Of a DNA stretch of 46,294 nucleotides, positions 25,597 to 32,842 are shown piece after piece. The stretch's first letter is position 1. Each line of letters opens with the position of its first letter. The notes beneath the pieces were generated by a model. The model was not told where the DNA came from, searched no databases, and saw only the letters and a list, made by a program, of their open reading frames with translations. The DNA is from a virus: IMG/VR virus record IMGVR_UViG_3300037247_000448, positions 1-46,294 of that record, one strand, 5' to 3'. The position numbers and the translations under genes are program-made.

Positions 25597-25791
25597 ATGC
25601 AAATCGAAGAACGCCACATTAAACGATCCGAATTAGTCGGGGGAAAACCATCCCTGCAACCTGAAAACCAGTATATGTCCAGAGTCTTTGTGGCCTGCGA
25701 ATACTGCCCAGTTTGCGGTAAATATACTGAAACTATCGTCAGGGGAGAGGGAATAGGAGAACTCCTTAAAGGCCAGAGTTGCAATCATTAA
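25597..25791 (+). CDS. First early gene, small CxxC protein
   Basis: 64 residues (MQIEERHIKRSELVGG...). Contains CEYCPVCGKYTET, two linked Cys pairs like half a zinc ribbon, and a later Cys. AGCAAGGAG lies 6 bases before ATG. Immediate-early position suggests host takeover, but nothing identifies the target. Confidence 0.7.
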   Translation: MQIEERHIKRSELVGGKPSLQPENQYMSRVFVACEYCPVCGKYTETIVRGEGIGELLKGQSCNH

Positions 25792-25804
25792 ATAAGGAGA
25801 CACA

Positions 25805-25897
25805 ATGAATTGGACTTACATTCTTTGGGCTTTGCTGGTTGGTGGTATTATTACCAACTTTATTATTCTGTATATGATCAGGCAAGGGAAACGATAA
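25805..25897 (+). CDS. 30-residue membrane peptide
   Basis: MNWTYILWALLVGGIITNF...QGKR: one transmembrane helix with a basic tail. AAGGAG 5-6 bases upstream. Too short for usual calling; the strong ribosome-binding site and tight packing support it. Confidence 0.55.
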   Translation: MNWTYILWALLVGGIITNFIILYMIRQGKR

Positions 25898-25915
25898 CTT
25901 TAGCAAGGGGATGCA

Positions 25916-26077
25916 ATGAAAATCGAATTAGATGGCAAATCCTATCGAGTAAAACGCCGGACATCACTTGGAAACCCTATCGGCTGGTATGTTTATATCA
26001 ACGACAAGCGATATTTCAAGAGTGTCTTAACGGCAGAAGAGGCCATTAAATCAGTATTGAAAAACATCAAATCCTAA
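25916..26077 (+). CDS. Small basic protein
   Basis: 53 residues (MKIELDGKSYRVKRR...YVYINDKRYFKSVLTAEEAIKSVLKN). Strand-strand-helix layout. It starts with the repeated CTTTAGCAAGGGG ribosome-binding module (25898-25910). Unrecognised. Confidence 0.6.
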   Translation: MKIELDGKSYRVKRRTSLGNPIGWYVYINDKRYFKSVLTAEEAIKSVLKNIKS

Positions 26078-26096
26078 CCTTTAGCAAGGGGACGCA

Positions 26097-26276
26097 ATGA
26101 AAACAATCTTTGAAATTCCAGTATTCTTAACCGAACCAATTCAACCGGGTTCGGCCAGTAAACCCGACGGGCATCTAAAAATTATCAACAACACTCGATT
26201 TTATCTTGAAATCCAAATTGAAGGTATGCCCTCACAATTTATCGCAAAGAGTGATCTTGTAAAAGCTACCAATTAA
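26097..26276 (+). CDS. Small protein of unknown function
   Basis: 59 residues (MKTIFEIPVFLTEPIQPGSASKPDG...FYLEIQIEGMPSQF). Begins with the same CTTTAGCAAGGGG module (26079-26091). Beta-rich; no motif. Confidence 0.6.
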   Translation: MKTIFEIPVFLTEPIQPGSASKPDGHLKIINNTRFYLEIQIEGMPSQFIAKSDLVKATN

Positions 26277-26297
26277 ACCTTTTAGCAAGGGGAACGC

Positions 26298-26525
26298 ATG
26301 AGCGAAAATCCAAAACAATTGGGCTACTTGGGGATTGACCAATATGGAGATAAATACCATATTAAGAAATCACCCAGAAAAGAACTGTTAGAGTTCTTCG
26401 ACCGGCAACATGCCAACAAAATGTATTGCGATACTAAAAGTGGCAAAGTCAAACACAAAGGTTACATTATTGCTGGTCGCTGGATCGACGTTTACCGTAT
26501 TATGGAATGGAAACCGGCATCTTAA
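26298..26525 (+). CDS. Small protein of unknown function
   Basis: 75 residues (MSENPKQLGYLGIDQYGDKYHIKK...). Third gene in a row preceded by the CTTT(T)AGCAAGGGG module (26279-26292). Charged, Lys/Tyr-rich; no family recognised. Confidence 0.65.
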   Translation: MSENPKQLGYLGIDQYGDKYHIKKSPRKELLEFFDRQHANKMYCDTKSGKVKHKGYIIAGRWIDVYRIMEWKPAS

Positions 26526-26547
26526 CCCTCTAACCGGAGCGCAAGCA

Positions 26548-26742
26548 ATGAGTGAGAAAGATCAAAGTAATTGTTTGGACGAAAATAAATGTCCAAGATG
26601 CGGGGCTAAACCGCCAGATGCCGAATCGACTGTTTTTGTCCAAACATTTGAGCCAGGGGGCAACATGGACGAAACCGAGTATCAACTTTGTGTAAACTGT
26701 TTCGCCGGGCTAATGAGATACCTATCAAAGGAGGCGCAATGA
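26548..26742 (+). CDS. Small zinc-ribbon protein
   Basis: 64 residues from ATG at 26548 (GGAGCG upstream); the longer frame overlaps the previous gene. CPRCGAKPPDAES and CVNCFAGL form a four-Cys ribbon. Overlaps the next start by ATGA. Confidence 0.65.
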   Translation: MSEKDQSNCLDENKCPRCGAKPPDAESTVFVQTFEPGGNMDETEYQLCVNCFAGLMRYLSKEAQ

Positions 26743-27065
26743 CCGCTAAGTCAAGACCCGCAGGGCATACGCCGGACGAAACATGGCAGGTGAATTTTGA
26801 CCCCTCAGACGATGAATATGTCGAAATAAACGACAGTATTGGCGATCCTATCGCAGTCGTTCACGCTGGTGGGGTAAGATCAATAGCTAAAGATCACGAT
26901 CACGCCCGTTTAATCGCCGCCGCACCTGAGATGCTGGAGGTTTGTGAAAACCTATTAGCTCAAATCAAAGCAACCGTAGATCCCAAAAACTGGGAAACGG
27001 TTAGCACTGAAAACACTGGTATCGTAAAAGCATTAACCGCAATCCGCAAAGCCAGGGGAGAGTGA
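26739..27065 (+). CDS. Conserved phage protein, unknown function
   Basis: 108 residues from ATG at 26739 with AAGGAGG ideally placed. DHDHARLIAAAPEMLEVCENLL is a motif widespread in small phage early proteins of unknown function; the C-terminus is a helix. Stop overlaps the next GTG. Confidence 0.7.
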   Translation: MTAKSRPAGHTPDETWQVNFDPSDDEYVEINDSIGDPIAVVHAGGVRSIAKDHDHARLIAAAPEMLEVCENLLAQIKATVDPKNWETVSTENTGIVKALTAIRKARGE

Positions 27066-27376
27066 ACGCTATGGAAAGGAACAAGGCATTTGATTTAACC
27101 GGTGAACAGGTTATGGCTCAATTAACACCAGAGGAAATCGAGGGTTTCAACCTGAGCCTACCGCAAATGACACAGGCAGCGAAGAGATTCGTTTATCTTT
27201 TAGCTCAAGAACGCATCCGGAAGGCCGCACTGCTGGCGGCGTGTAAGGCTGTAGAATTTGTGTGGATACAGGATTCTATGATCGAAGTATGCCCCTGGTG
27301 TGGAGGGACGAAACTTTTAGGACACGACGATAATTGTCAAAGACAATCCGCAATTAAAGCGGGGGAGGGCGTGTAA
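27062..27376 (+). CDS. Small helical protein with CxxC motif
   Basis: 104 residues from GTG at 27062 (ATG at 27071 possible). LTPEEIEGFNLSLPQM then a helix and VCPWCGGTKLLGHDDNC, the CxxC...H...C site common in phage micro-proteins. Unknown role. Confidence 0.65.
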   Translation: MNAMERNKAFDLTGEQVMAQLTPEEIEGFNLSLPQMTQAAKRFVYLLAQERIRKAALLAACKAVEFVWIQDSMIEVCPWCGGTKLLGHDDNCQRQSAIKAGEGV

Positions 27377-27377
27377 G

Positions 27378-27575
27378 ATGAGCTTTTGGTCAGATAATCC
27401 CGAATGGTTTGACGAGTGGATATTTGAAAAGGCGCTCGATGGTTATTTTGGGAAAGAGATTCAAGTAAAAGCCGAAAACGATGAGATACAGGGCTACGAC
27501 CTATGGGATCTCGACAAAGACGGCAAACTCGGATCGGAAGCCAGCACAGCATTTATTGAACAGTTCATACCCTAA
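27378..27575 (+). CDS. Small acidic protein with an EF-hand-like loop
   Basis: 65 residues. DLWDLDKDGKLGSEAS resembles a single EF-hand calcium loop (DxDxDG). GGGGGAGGG lies upstream. Last gene before the terminator at 27589. Confidence 0.65.
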   Translation: MSFWSDNPEWFDEWIFEKALDGYFGKEIQVKAENDEIQGYDLWDLDKDGKLGSEASTAFIEQFIP

Positions 27576-27588
27576 AAGTCCCTTGCTT

Positions 27589-27614
27589 GCCCGGCCATCC
27601 GAGGTCGGGCTTTT
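27589..27614 (+). terminator. Rho-independent terminator of the first early operon
   Basis: GCCCGGCC, loop ATCCGA, GGTCGGGC (8-bp stem with one G-U), followed by TTTTCTT. It ends the 25597-27575 gene block. Confidence 0.75.
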
Positions 27615-27795
27615 CTTATGTGCAAATCCTTGCCTACGAAATCTGTTTCGTTAGCAAATGACACAAATTAGCGTAACACACAACAGAATAGTGGGTTTCG
27701 CTTATAATTGTCATAAGGTGTTTACTTTCCAACCTCCATACAAGCCTGTCGGCAAACGACTTACAAGTTTCGCATAGTGTGGCATGGCTGGAATG
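27615..27795. other. Intergenic stretch between opposing operons
   Basis: 181 bp without a supported gene. Contains ACGAAA-TCTG-TTTCGT (27636-27651), a 6-bp perfect hairpin, and GTGCAAATCCTTGCC, also present at 33340 in the RNA-like element. No clear terminator for the leftward regulator operon was found. Confidence 0.4.
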
Positions 27796-28137
27796 TTAAA
27801 GCTTGTTGTCATAATTGATATTGGTATTAATCTTTCCGCTTGCATCAACATACATAGACGGCCTGACATTATACTTTAGATAACCGGCCAATGGGCCAGC
27901 CTGGATAAGCTCCAGCTTCCAATCATCGTCCGACCTATATCTACTCTGCTCCAACTTCCATACAAAAAGACAATTCTTGCACTTGCGAAGCTTCTCGTCA
28001 ACCTTACGATAAAGGGTGCCGTTACACCTGGGGCAACAGGTATTGTAGGCCGTCATACCATGACTGCGCTCCAAGTCTTCAAACCGACCGAAGCGATCCT
28101 CTAAAAATGCAGCAATTTCAAACTTCACTTTTTTCAT
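27796..28137 (-). CDS. Zinc-finger protein, regulator operon
   Basis: 113 residues from ATG at 28137 (MKKVKFEIAAFLEDRFGRFEDL); the frame upstream of it overlaps the previous gene and is unlike the rest. CCPRCNGTLYRKVDEKLRKCKNC is a four-Cys ribbon resembling DNA- or RNA-binding fingers. Last of three leftward genes inside the early arm. Confidence 0.65.
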   Translation of the reverse strand: MKKVKFEIAAFLEDRFGRFEDLERSHGMTAYNTCCPRCNGTLYRKVDEKLRKCKNCLFVWKLEQSRYRSDDDWKLELIQAGPLAGYLKYNVRPSMYVDASGKINTNINYDNKL

Positions 28138-28318
28138 AGTATTTCTCAAGCCATAGAAGCCAGTAAAGAAGTTCCTGAATAGCATCCTCATAATATGGTT
28201 TATTGCAGTAGCGGACAAGCTCGGCCATCTTAGGCTTATGACCAGCTATGATCGTGGGGAACGGCTCGTTACGTCCCTCCATAAGTAATAGTAAACCAGC
28301 CTTTTTAAAATTGCACAC
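28118..28318 (-). CDS. Small helical protein
   Basis: 66 residues from GTG at 28318, overlapping the HTH gene stop; ATG at 28282 would give 54. MAELVRYCNKPYYEDAIQELLYWLLWLEKYYEK is amphipathic. Unknown function; co-transcribed with the HTH protein. Confidence 0.55.
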   Translation of the reverse strand: MCNFKKAGLLLLMEGRNEPFPTIIAGHKPKMAELVRYCNKPYYEDAIQELLYWLLWLEKYYEKSEV

Positions 28319-28520
28319 CGATTTCTAACCTCCTTATAAGTTTTCTCATTCGATTGAGACGTTTCTTTATCGTATTTCTATGTATTCCAAGTAATTCGGC
28401 TATTTGGGTCTGGCTTTCGCCACCACCGATCAGCCAGATAATCTGGTGGTCAGTATCGTCCAGATCCTCAGAGATCTTGCCGATCAGATCCCAGAACTCG
28501 GTGCGGTCTTCGATGTTCAT
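28305..28520 (-). CDS. HTH regulator, sigma-region-4-like
   Basis: 71 residues from ATG at 28520 (MNIEDRTEFWDLIGKISEDLDDTDHQ). IWLIGGGESQTQIAELLGIHRNTIKKRLNRMRKLIRRL is a helix-turn-helix like sigma70 region 4 or FixJ-type regulators (middle part: TQIAELLGIHRNTIKKRL). Longer in-frame ATGs at 28613 and 28712 exist, but a good promoter lies right before 28520. Divergent from the second early operon, so a candidate early/late switch. Confidence 0.7.
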   Translation of the reverse strand: MNIEDRTEFWDLIGKISEDLDDTDHQIIWLIGGGESQTQIAELLGIHRNTIKKRLNRMRKLIRRLEIGVQF

Positions 28521-28530
28521 ACTGTTACGA

Positions 28531-28560
28531 ATAATAACACAATGCACAGATATGGTGCAA
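28531..28560 (-). promoter_or_regulatory. Leftward promoter of the regulator operon
   Basis: Minus strand TTGCAC (28560-28555), 18-bp spacer, TATTAT (28536-28531). ATG begins 10 bases after the -10, leaving a leader of only about 3 bases. GTTA-n7-TAAC overlaps the -10 and could bind the regulator itself. Confidence 0.5.
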
Positions 28561-28620
28561 GGATTATTTTCACCAAATGTAAAGTAGGCTGTTTTTTCTT
28601 TTGGTGGATGCATTTTATTG

Positions 28621-28649
28621 TTGACAAAGATCAAGCCACACCATTTATT
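28621..28649 (+). promoter_or_regulatory. Possible rightward promoter of the second early operon
   Basis: A perfect TTGACA (28621-28626), 17 bp, then a weak TTTATT -10. The following ATTGCCGATA also occurs at the first early promoter. AAGGAG and ATG of the next gene follow within 45 bp. Confidence 0.4.
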
Positions 28650-28688
28650 GCCGATAGAGAATAATGAGAAAAAAATAAAGGAGAAAAA

Positions 28689-28889
28689 ATGAGTAGGTTC
28701 CAGAAAACGCAAGCAATGTCAAAATTTAACAACGGGGTTCAGACCCTATTGGGCGAACTAATAAGTGCTCTTTACCCCGCCACTGCTGATTCCGAATGCA
28801 CCTGTAGTTATGTGCAACCCCAAATCATAAAGCGTCGGATAGCAGATCCAAGTTGTCCGATGCATGCAGAATGGAGAGGGGAACAATAA
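28689..28889 (+). CDS. Small Cys/His protein
   Basis: 66 residues (MSRFQKTQAMSKFNNGVQTLLGEL...). CTCSYVQPQIIKRRIADPSCPMH looks like a small metal site common in phage early proteins. Excellent ribosome-binding site (AAAGGAG). First gene of the second early operon. Confidence 0.65.
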   Translation: MSRFQKTQAMSKFNNGVQTLLGELISALYPATADSECTCSYVQPQIIKRRIADPSCPMHAEWRGEQ

Positions 28890-28898
28890 TAAAGCAAC

Positions 28899-29192
28899 AT
28901 GAAACAACCAACAGGCAAAATACCGCAGACTATCATGGTCAACCTAAATCTGGCAAAGCCGGTAGATAAAGAGATATGGAACATGATTCAGGCAACCCAA
29001 CAAGGCAAGGATGATCACGGCATCAACTACCCGATCACGCTATCGACAGCTGTGAAGGTGCTGTTAGCTGATCGCAAGGTAGCGAAAGAGGACATGAAAG
29101 GTAATTTCCCCCCTTATGCCAACCATAATTCCCGCCCGGACAACACTGCTACAATTCCCGTGGGCAACGAAGCGGAGGGACGGTCATTGTGA
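28899..29192 (+). CDS. Protein of unknown function
   Basis: 97 residues (MKQPTGKIPQTIMVNLNLAKPVDKEIWNMIQ...). Predicted helices with a disordered C-terminus. It ends in a short region leading to the next strong ribosome-binding site. Unrecognised. Confidence 0.6.
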   Translation: MKQPTGKIPQTIMVNLNLAKPVDKEIWNMIQATQQGKDDHGINYPITLSTAVKVLLADRKVAKEDMKGNFPPYANHNSRPDNTATIPVGNEAEGRSL

Positions 29193-29231
29193 AGGTGGCC
29201 GTTCCTTTTAATATTGAGAGGAGGTGAACAA

Positions 29232-29468
29232 ATGATAATAAAACCGTTAAAAGAATCTCAACCAAAAGAAACAGTATATGTTTTTCTGACAGGTAAAGAT
29301 GGAACTTGCACAAAAATCAATGTTAGGGTAGATGGCGAAGATTTTCAGATTGCGTGGATTTCGCAGTCCGGCACAATGAACAGGATGACCCTTAGACGAG
29401 ACGATCAAAAAACCTTAGAAGCCGCTGGGTTTAAATTTGACGGCGGGAAAATCCAAGTAGAAAAATAA
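29232..29468 (+). CDS. Small beta-rich protein
   Basis: 78 residues from ATG at 29232, with GAGGAGGTG 6 bases upstream. TVYVFLTGKDGTCTKINVRVDGEDFQIAW suggests a small beta barrel. Unknown. Confidence 0.65.
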   Translation: MIIKPLKESQPKETVYVFLTGKDGTCTKINVRVDGEDFQIAWISQSGTMNRMTLRRDDQKTLEAAGFKFDGGKIQVEK

Positions 29469-29534
29469 ACCGCCTCGTCGTCTGTGCGGACGGCGGGGCA
29501 TGGAAACGCTCACCCTTTAGCAAGGAATTTAACA

Positions 29535-29663
29535 ATGAGCAAGAAAAAGCTACGTTCTCAAGAACCAAAAGTCAAGCACATAATGCTCAATCCCGCAGAT
29601 CAGACGGATTATATGCTCATCCGCATTTTGCAGGATTGCTTTAACATGGATCGGAGGAATTAG
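29535..29663 (+). CDS. 42-residue basic protein
   Basis: MSKKKLRSQEPKVKHIMLNPADQTDYMLIRILQD...RRN. Preceded by CTTTAGCAAGG (29515-29525), another copy of the repeated ribosome-binding module. Unrecognised. Confidence 0.55.
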   Translation: MSKKKLRSQEPKVKHIMLNPADQTDYMLIRILQDCFNMDRRN

Positions 29664-29665
29664 AG

Positions 29666-29956
29666 ATGGAACGCCAAGAGTTAAATTTCAAAGTGGGCAA
29701 TCTGGTAAAAGTCGAGGATGGTGACTATGTGGGAACCGCCCTCGTAGTTGGCTTTCACGGTTTTTGCTATACTGGAGAACCACGGTTCATTTGTCTACAA
29801 CCGATTGTGCCATTTAGCAGTCACACTTCACATATAACATGGTTTGACCAAAACAAACTTACCCTTATCCGCCACATTGAAATGCCCGAAATGGATGTCA
29901 TGGCCGTTGATGCTACTGCAGAAATGGTATCCGAAGAAGTTCACCAGGGGGTCTAA
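29666..29956 (+). CDS. Small protein of unknown function
   Basis: 96 residues. FKVGNLVKVEDGDYVGTALVVGFHGF reads like a KOW- or SH3-type barrel start, and the C-terminus is acidic. GGAGG upstream. Its last base is the first base of the next start. Confidence 0.65.
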   Translation: MERQELNFKVGNLVKVEDGDYVGTALVVGFHGFCYTGEPRFICLQPIVPFSSHTSHITWFDQNKLTLIRHIEMPEMDVMAVDATAEMVSEEVHQGV

Positions 29957-30153
29957 TGCAATCCCTCGACGATCACCTTGAACGTCTCGCCAACGCCGAT
30001 GTGCTCGTGCGGGCTTACAACTGCGTGCATTGCAAGGCAACCGAATCAGTTGTGGAGAAATGGGACAAGGGCAGCCTCATCGGTGTTTGCGATAAATGCA
30101 AAGCAATGTATCTTGACCCGGATTGGGATGCAATGGGAAAGGAGTTAGCATGA
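29956..30153 (+). CDS. Zinc-ribbon micro-protein
   Basis: 65 residues; CVHCKATESVVEKW and CDKCKAMY give a full four-Cys ribbon. Overlaps the neighbours by 1 and 4 bases. Confidence 0.65.
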   Translation: MQSLDDHLERLANADVLVRAYNCVHCKATESVVEKWDKGSLIGVCDKCKAMYLDPDWDAMGKELA

Positions 30154-30251
30154 AATACTGTATTAAATGCGGTAAACCATTCAGGACAAAATGGAGTCGC
30201 TATTGCGAAGAGTGTCTGGCTAAAATGGAAAAGGGTCAGGAGGGTAAATGA
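30150..30251 (+). CDS. 33-residue zinc-ribbon peptide
   Basis: MKYCIKCGKPFRTKWSRYCEECLAKMEK: two CxxC pairs spaced like a minimal zinc knuckle. ATGA overlaps on both sides and GGAG before ATG support it despite its size. Confidence 0.6.
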   Translation: MKYCIKCGKPFRTKWSRYCEECLAKMEKGQEGK

Positions 30252-30349
30252 GATTCTATGGCGAATGGATTATCGGCGGTGTTATCGGTTTCATAGCAGG
30301 TCTGGCAGTTGCCGTTGCTATCTTCCTAAGCTGGATGTGGTCATGGTGA
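30248..30349 (+). CDS. 33-residue membrane peptide
   Basis: MRFYGEWIIGGVIGFIAGLAVAVAIFLSWMW: one Gly/Ala-rich transmembrane helix. ATGA overlap upstream, TGATG overlap downstream. Unknown role. Confidence 0.55.
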   Translation: MRFYGEWIIGGVIGFIAGLAVAVAIFLSWMWSW

Positions 30350-30609
30350 TGAACTGGATATGGAACCGAGTGCTGACGAAGGAATGCGTGGTCACCTTCA
30401 TAGGTATCATTGCAATCCTACTTTTAGTCTCGTGGTTCTTCATCGAGAAAAGCGAACAGCTACAAGTAGAAAATGAACAGCTTGCGGGAAGGATAAGTTG
30501 GCTACGGGATCGGCAGATCGAAATCGACCGTGCCATACTGGAGGGCATGAAGTGCATCTATGACGCCCTGCCGAGGCCGGTTAATTACGTGGAGGTTTAC
30601 GATGAATGA
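30349..30609 (+). CDS. Membrane-anchored coiled-coil protein
   Basis: 86 residues: a transmembrane helix (about 14-31, CVVTFIGIIAILLLVSWFF), then EKSEQLQVENEQLAGRISWLRDRQIEI, a coiled coil. Topology recalls spanins or phage inner-membrane blockers. Overlaps the next gene by 8 bases. Confidence 0.6.
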   Translation: MNWIWNRVLTKECVVTFIGIIAILLLVSWFFIEKSEQLQVENEQLAGRISWLRDRQIEIDRAILEGMKCIYDALPRPVNYVEVYDE

Positions 30610-30934
30610 AAAGGAGTATCAGACCTACGATGCCAAGTATAGAGATGATAGGTGGGATAAGGCAACAGATTGCATTGTAATGGCCGACATCGCCCGCCAG
30701 TTAACCCGCATTGCGGATGCACACGAGCCATTACAGATTATGAAAAAGGCAATGACTCATGGCATTCCCGCCCCCGATGCGTTGGTGGAGGCGGGGAATA
30801 AAATGGCTGAGTTTCTCGCTACGTGGGAGGACACATTAGCAGGAAAACAAATGACCCAAGAAGATTTCGATGTGGATTGTGGTTTATCAGAGTGGAAGAA
30901 AGCCCTGGCCGCCCACAAAAAGGCAGGTGGGTGA
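30602..30934 (+). CDS. Helical protein of unknown function
   Basis: 110 residues from ATG at 30602 (GGAGG upstream). MADIARQLTRIADAHEPLQIMKKAM and several acidic helices. No motif. Stop overlaps the next ATG. Confidence 0.65.
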   Translation: MNEKEYQTYDAKYRDDRWDKATDCIVMADIARQLTRIADAHEPLQIMKKAMTHGIPAPDALVEAGNKMAEFLATWEDTLAGKQMTQEDFDVDCGLSEWKKALAAHKKAGG

Positions 30935-31137
30935 TGATTAATGGCAAAATCAAAACCTGTCCTCTTTGTGGTAAACCCAATTACACCCATCATGTTTGCG
31001 CTGCAAAAAAACCTAAAGATTGCCCCTACTGTGGTGACCCGTTGACCACCCGTGATACCACCTCGCTTGGTGGCGATGAGACATTCGAGTGGTGTGAAAC
31101 CTGCGGGAGAATTATCATGGAGGGTATGGATGGCTAA
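30934..31137 (+). CDS. Multi-CxxC zinc protein
   Basis: 67 residues with TCPLCGKPNYTHHVC, CPYCGDPL and CETCGR: enough ligands for two zinc ions. Similar to the Lar-like Cys-rich early proteins of phages in size and Cys pattern, but not clearly homologous. Confidence 0.65.
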   Translation: MINGKIKTCPLCGKPNYTHHVCAAKKPKDCPYCGDPLTTRDTTSLGGDETFEWCETCGRIIMEGMDG

Positions 31138-31327
31138 AATTTTCGCAGATATAAATAAGGCATGGCTTGCAATGGGTAATAAACCTGCAATGGTAAGTTC
31201 CAATTGGTGCGTAGATTGGAAATCTAAACACCCTGGAAATTGTGAGGGTTGTCCACAAGAAAAAAATTGTCACGACTATGTTGCTATGTTAGCCGAAATT
31301 GCGACGGGCAAAAAGGGGGAATATTGA
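31130..31327 (+). CDS. Small Cys-rich protein
   Basis: 65 residues from ATG at 31130. NWCVDWKSKHPGNCEGCPQEKNCHDY has four Cys and one His, possibly a metal site. Eight-base overlap with the previous gene. Confidence 0.6.
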   Translation: MAKIFADINKAWLAMGNKPAMVSSNWCVDWKSKHPGNCEGCPQEKNCHDYVAMLAEIATGKKGEY

Positions 31328-31491
31328 TGGCTAAGAAAACATCAGCCGAGGCCATGAAACACGTCAATGCGGCGATAGCCGAGCTTCGTGAAGCACAGAA
31401 ATGTAACCTGACCGATGCAGACGCTTACAACATATCGCATTACGAGCGTGGATTGAGTGCAATCGCAAAGAAGAAAGGAGTAAGGAAATGA
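31327..31491 (+). CDS. 54-residue helical protein
   Basis: MAKKTSAEAMKHVNAAIAELREAQKCNL...HYERGLSAIAKKKG: two amphipathic helices. Overlaps the previous stop by one base and the ATPase start by ATGA. May assist the ATPase; unproven. Confidence 0.6.
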   Translation: MAKKTSAEAMKHVNAAIAELREAQKCNLTDADAYNISHYERGLSAIAKKKGVRK

Positions 31492-32477
31492 CCGTTGAAT
31501 TAGTAACAGGCATCAGCCATAAAACCCTTAGATGTGCATTGGTTGGAGAAGAAAAATCCAGTAAATCTACCATCATATCAGAAGCATGTGCAAGGCATAA
31601 TGGCATTATCATCGACTCGGAAGATGGAACGGGACTCATGCGAGATCCCAAAACACCATGTTATCTTATTGACACCTTCGGCGATCTACTGGAAGCCTAC
31701 GGGAAAGCGGTCAAGCAAAAACCGGGGCTTATAGCCGTTGATGGAATAACAATTCCCTATAAGTCATGGCTTGACCACTGGGGGGATAAATACGGTGACA
31801 AACAAATTCCAATTTTCATGTGGAATACAATCAAGCGTCCGTGGAGACAGTTTATCCACCTGATAAAATGCTCCCACATTCCAACCATTGTCACAAGCCG
31901 AATATCCTACGAAATGGATTTAAAGTCTGGCGATGGCACAATCAACAAGGAAAACTGGGGGGCACAGGCCGAAAAGGGATTCCTTTACGAAATGGATATT
32001 ATCATTAAAACCTTTAAGAAGGATGGTAAATACTATGGAACCATCGACGGGGCACGCACCAGTCGGCACGACAAAGAGCTTGCGGCACTCGTGGGACAAA
32101 CCTTCGAGAATATAACCTACGAGCAGCACATATTACCCTTTGCTCAAAACGGATCTACCGGAACTATCGCTGAACGCTCTACCCCAACAGAACAGTTAGA
32201 GGAAAACAACCAACAATTAGAAGACAAGTTGACAACCGATGCCGACGAAAAAAAGAAACAGGACACCATCAGGCGAGTTAAGAAGGGCGAGAAAAAATGC
32301 ACATCTCTGAAAATTTCCGGTTGGCAGGACGACGATCAAATCAGTTCTACCAGAATAACAGCCCTCACAACCGACGATCTGAGTAAATGCCCCGTCGAAG
32401 ATTTGATTACCTACGTCGAAGGCTTAAAAAATCAGGTTCAGCTATACAATCAACAAAAATTACAGGAGGCCTCTTAA
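31488..32477 (+). CDS. RecA-like ATPase, Sak4/AAA_24-type, with an atypical P-loop
   Basis: 329 residues. CALVGEEKSSKSTIISEA is at the Walker A position (20-28), but the second Gly of GxxxxGK[ST] is Ser. GIIIDSEDGTGL and a Walker B GLIAVDGIT follow, as in phage Sak4-type single-strand annealing ATPases. The C-terminal 100 residues are charged (EDKLTTDADEKKKQDTIRR). SSB starts at its last base, the usual partner of phage annealing proteins. Likely role: recombination-dependent replication or repair. Confidence 0.65.
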   Translation: MTVELVTGISHKTLRCALVGEEKSSKSTIISEACARHNGIIIDSEDGTGLMRDPKTPCYLIDTFGDLLEAYGKAVKQKPGLIAVDGITIPYKSWLDHWGDKYGDKQIPIFMWNTIKRPWRQFIHLIKCSHIPTIVTSRISYEMDLKSGDGTINKENWGAQAEKGFLYEMDIIIKTFKKDGKYYGTIDGARTSRHDKELAALVGQTFENITYEQHILPFAQNGSTGTIAERSTPTEQLEENNQQLEDKLTTDADEKKKQDTIRRVKKGEKKCTSLKISGWQDDDQISSTRITALTTDDLSKCPVEDLITYVEGLKNQVQLYNQQKLQEAS

Positions 32478-32842
32478 TGCCAAACGTAAATCTCGTGATA
32501 CTCATCGGTCATCTCGGCCACGATCCCAGTCTTGAGAACGTCAAGGGCACGGATAAGGTGACGTTTTCGTTGGCAACAACGGAGAAGTGGAAGAACAAGG
32601 AAGGCATCCTCCAAGAAAACACCTGTTGGCACAATATCGTGTGTTGGGATAAGGTCGGGAATGTCGCCTACAAGTATCTCAAAAAGGGCAATCCGGTCTA
32701 TATCGAAGGCCGGATCGACAACCGTTCATACGAGGATAAAGAAGGGAAGAAGAAGTATTGGTCGGAGGTCGTCGTCCGCAGACTGCAACTGATGGGCAGG
32801 AGCGAGAAGAAGGACGATGACGACGATCCAGAATTTGACTAA
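32477..32842 (+). CDS. ssb: Single-stranded DNA-binding protein
   Basis: 121 residues from ATG at 32477 (AGGAGG upstream). NLVILIGHLGHDPSLENVKG, TFSLATTEKWKNKEG, TCWHNIVCWDKVGNVAYKYLKKGNPVYIEGRI are the OB-fold signature of bacterial/phage SSB. The acidic tail DDDDDPEFD resembles the partner-binding tip. Compact, without the long Gly/Gln linker of host SSB. Confidence 0.92.
   Translation: MPNVNLVILIGHLGHDPSLENVKGTDKVTFSLATTEKWKNKEGILQENTCWHNIVCWDKVGNVAYKYLKKGNPVYIEGRIDNRSYEDKEGKKKYWSEVVVRRLQLMGRSEKKDDDDDPEFD

Noticed and set aside
29469-29534. Possible terminator hairpin CCGC...GCGG after the 29232-29468 gene
   Set aside because: The stem is interrupted and no T-run follows; the next gene is tightly packed, so it is not called a terminator.
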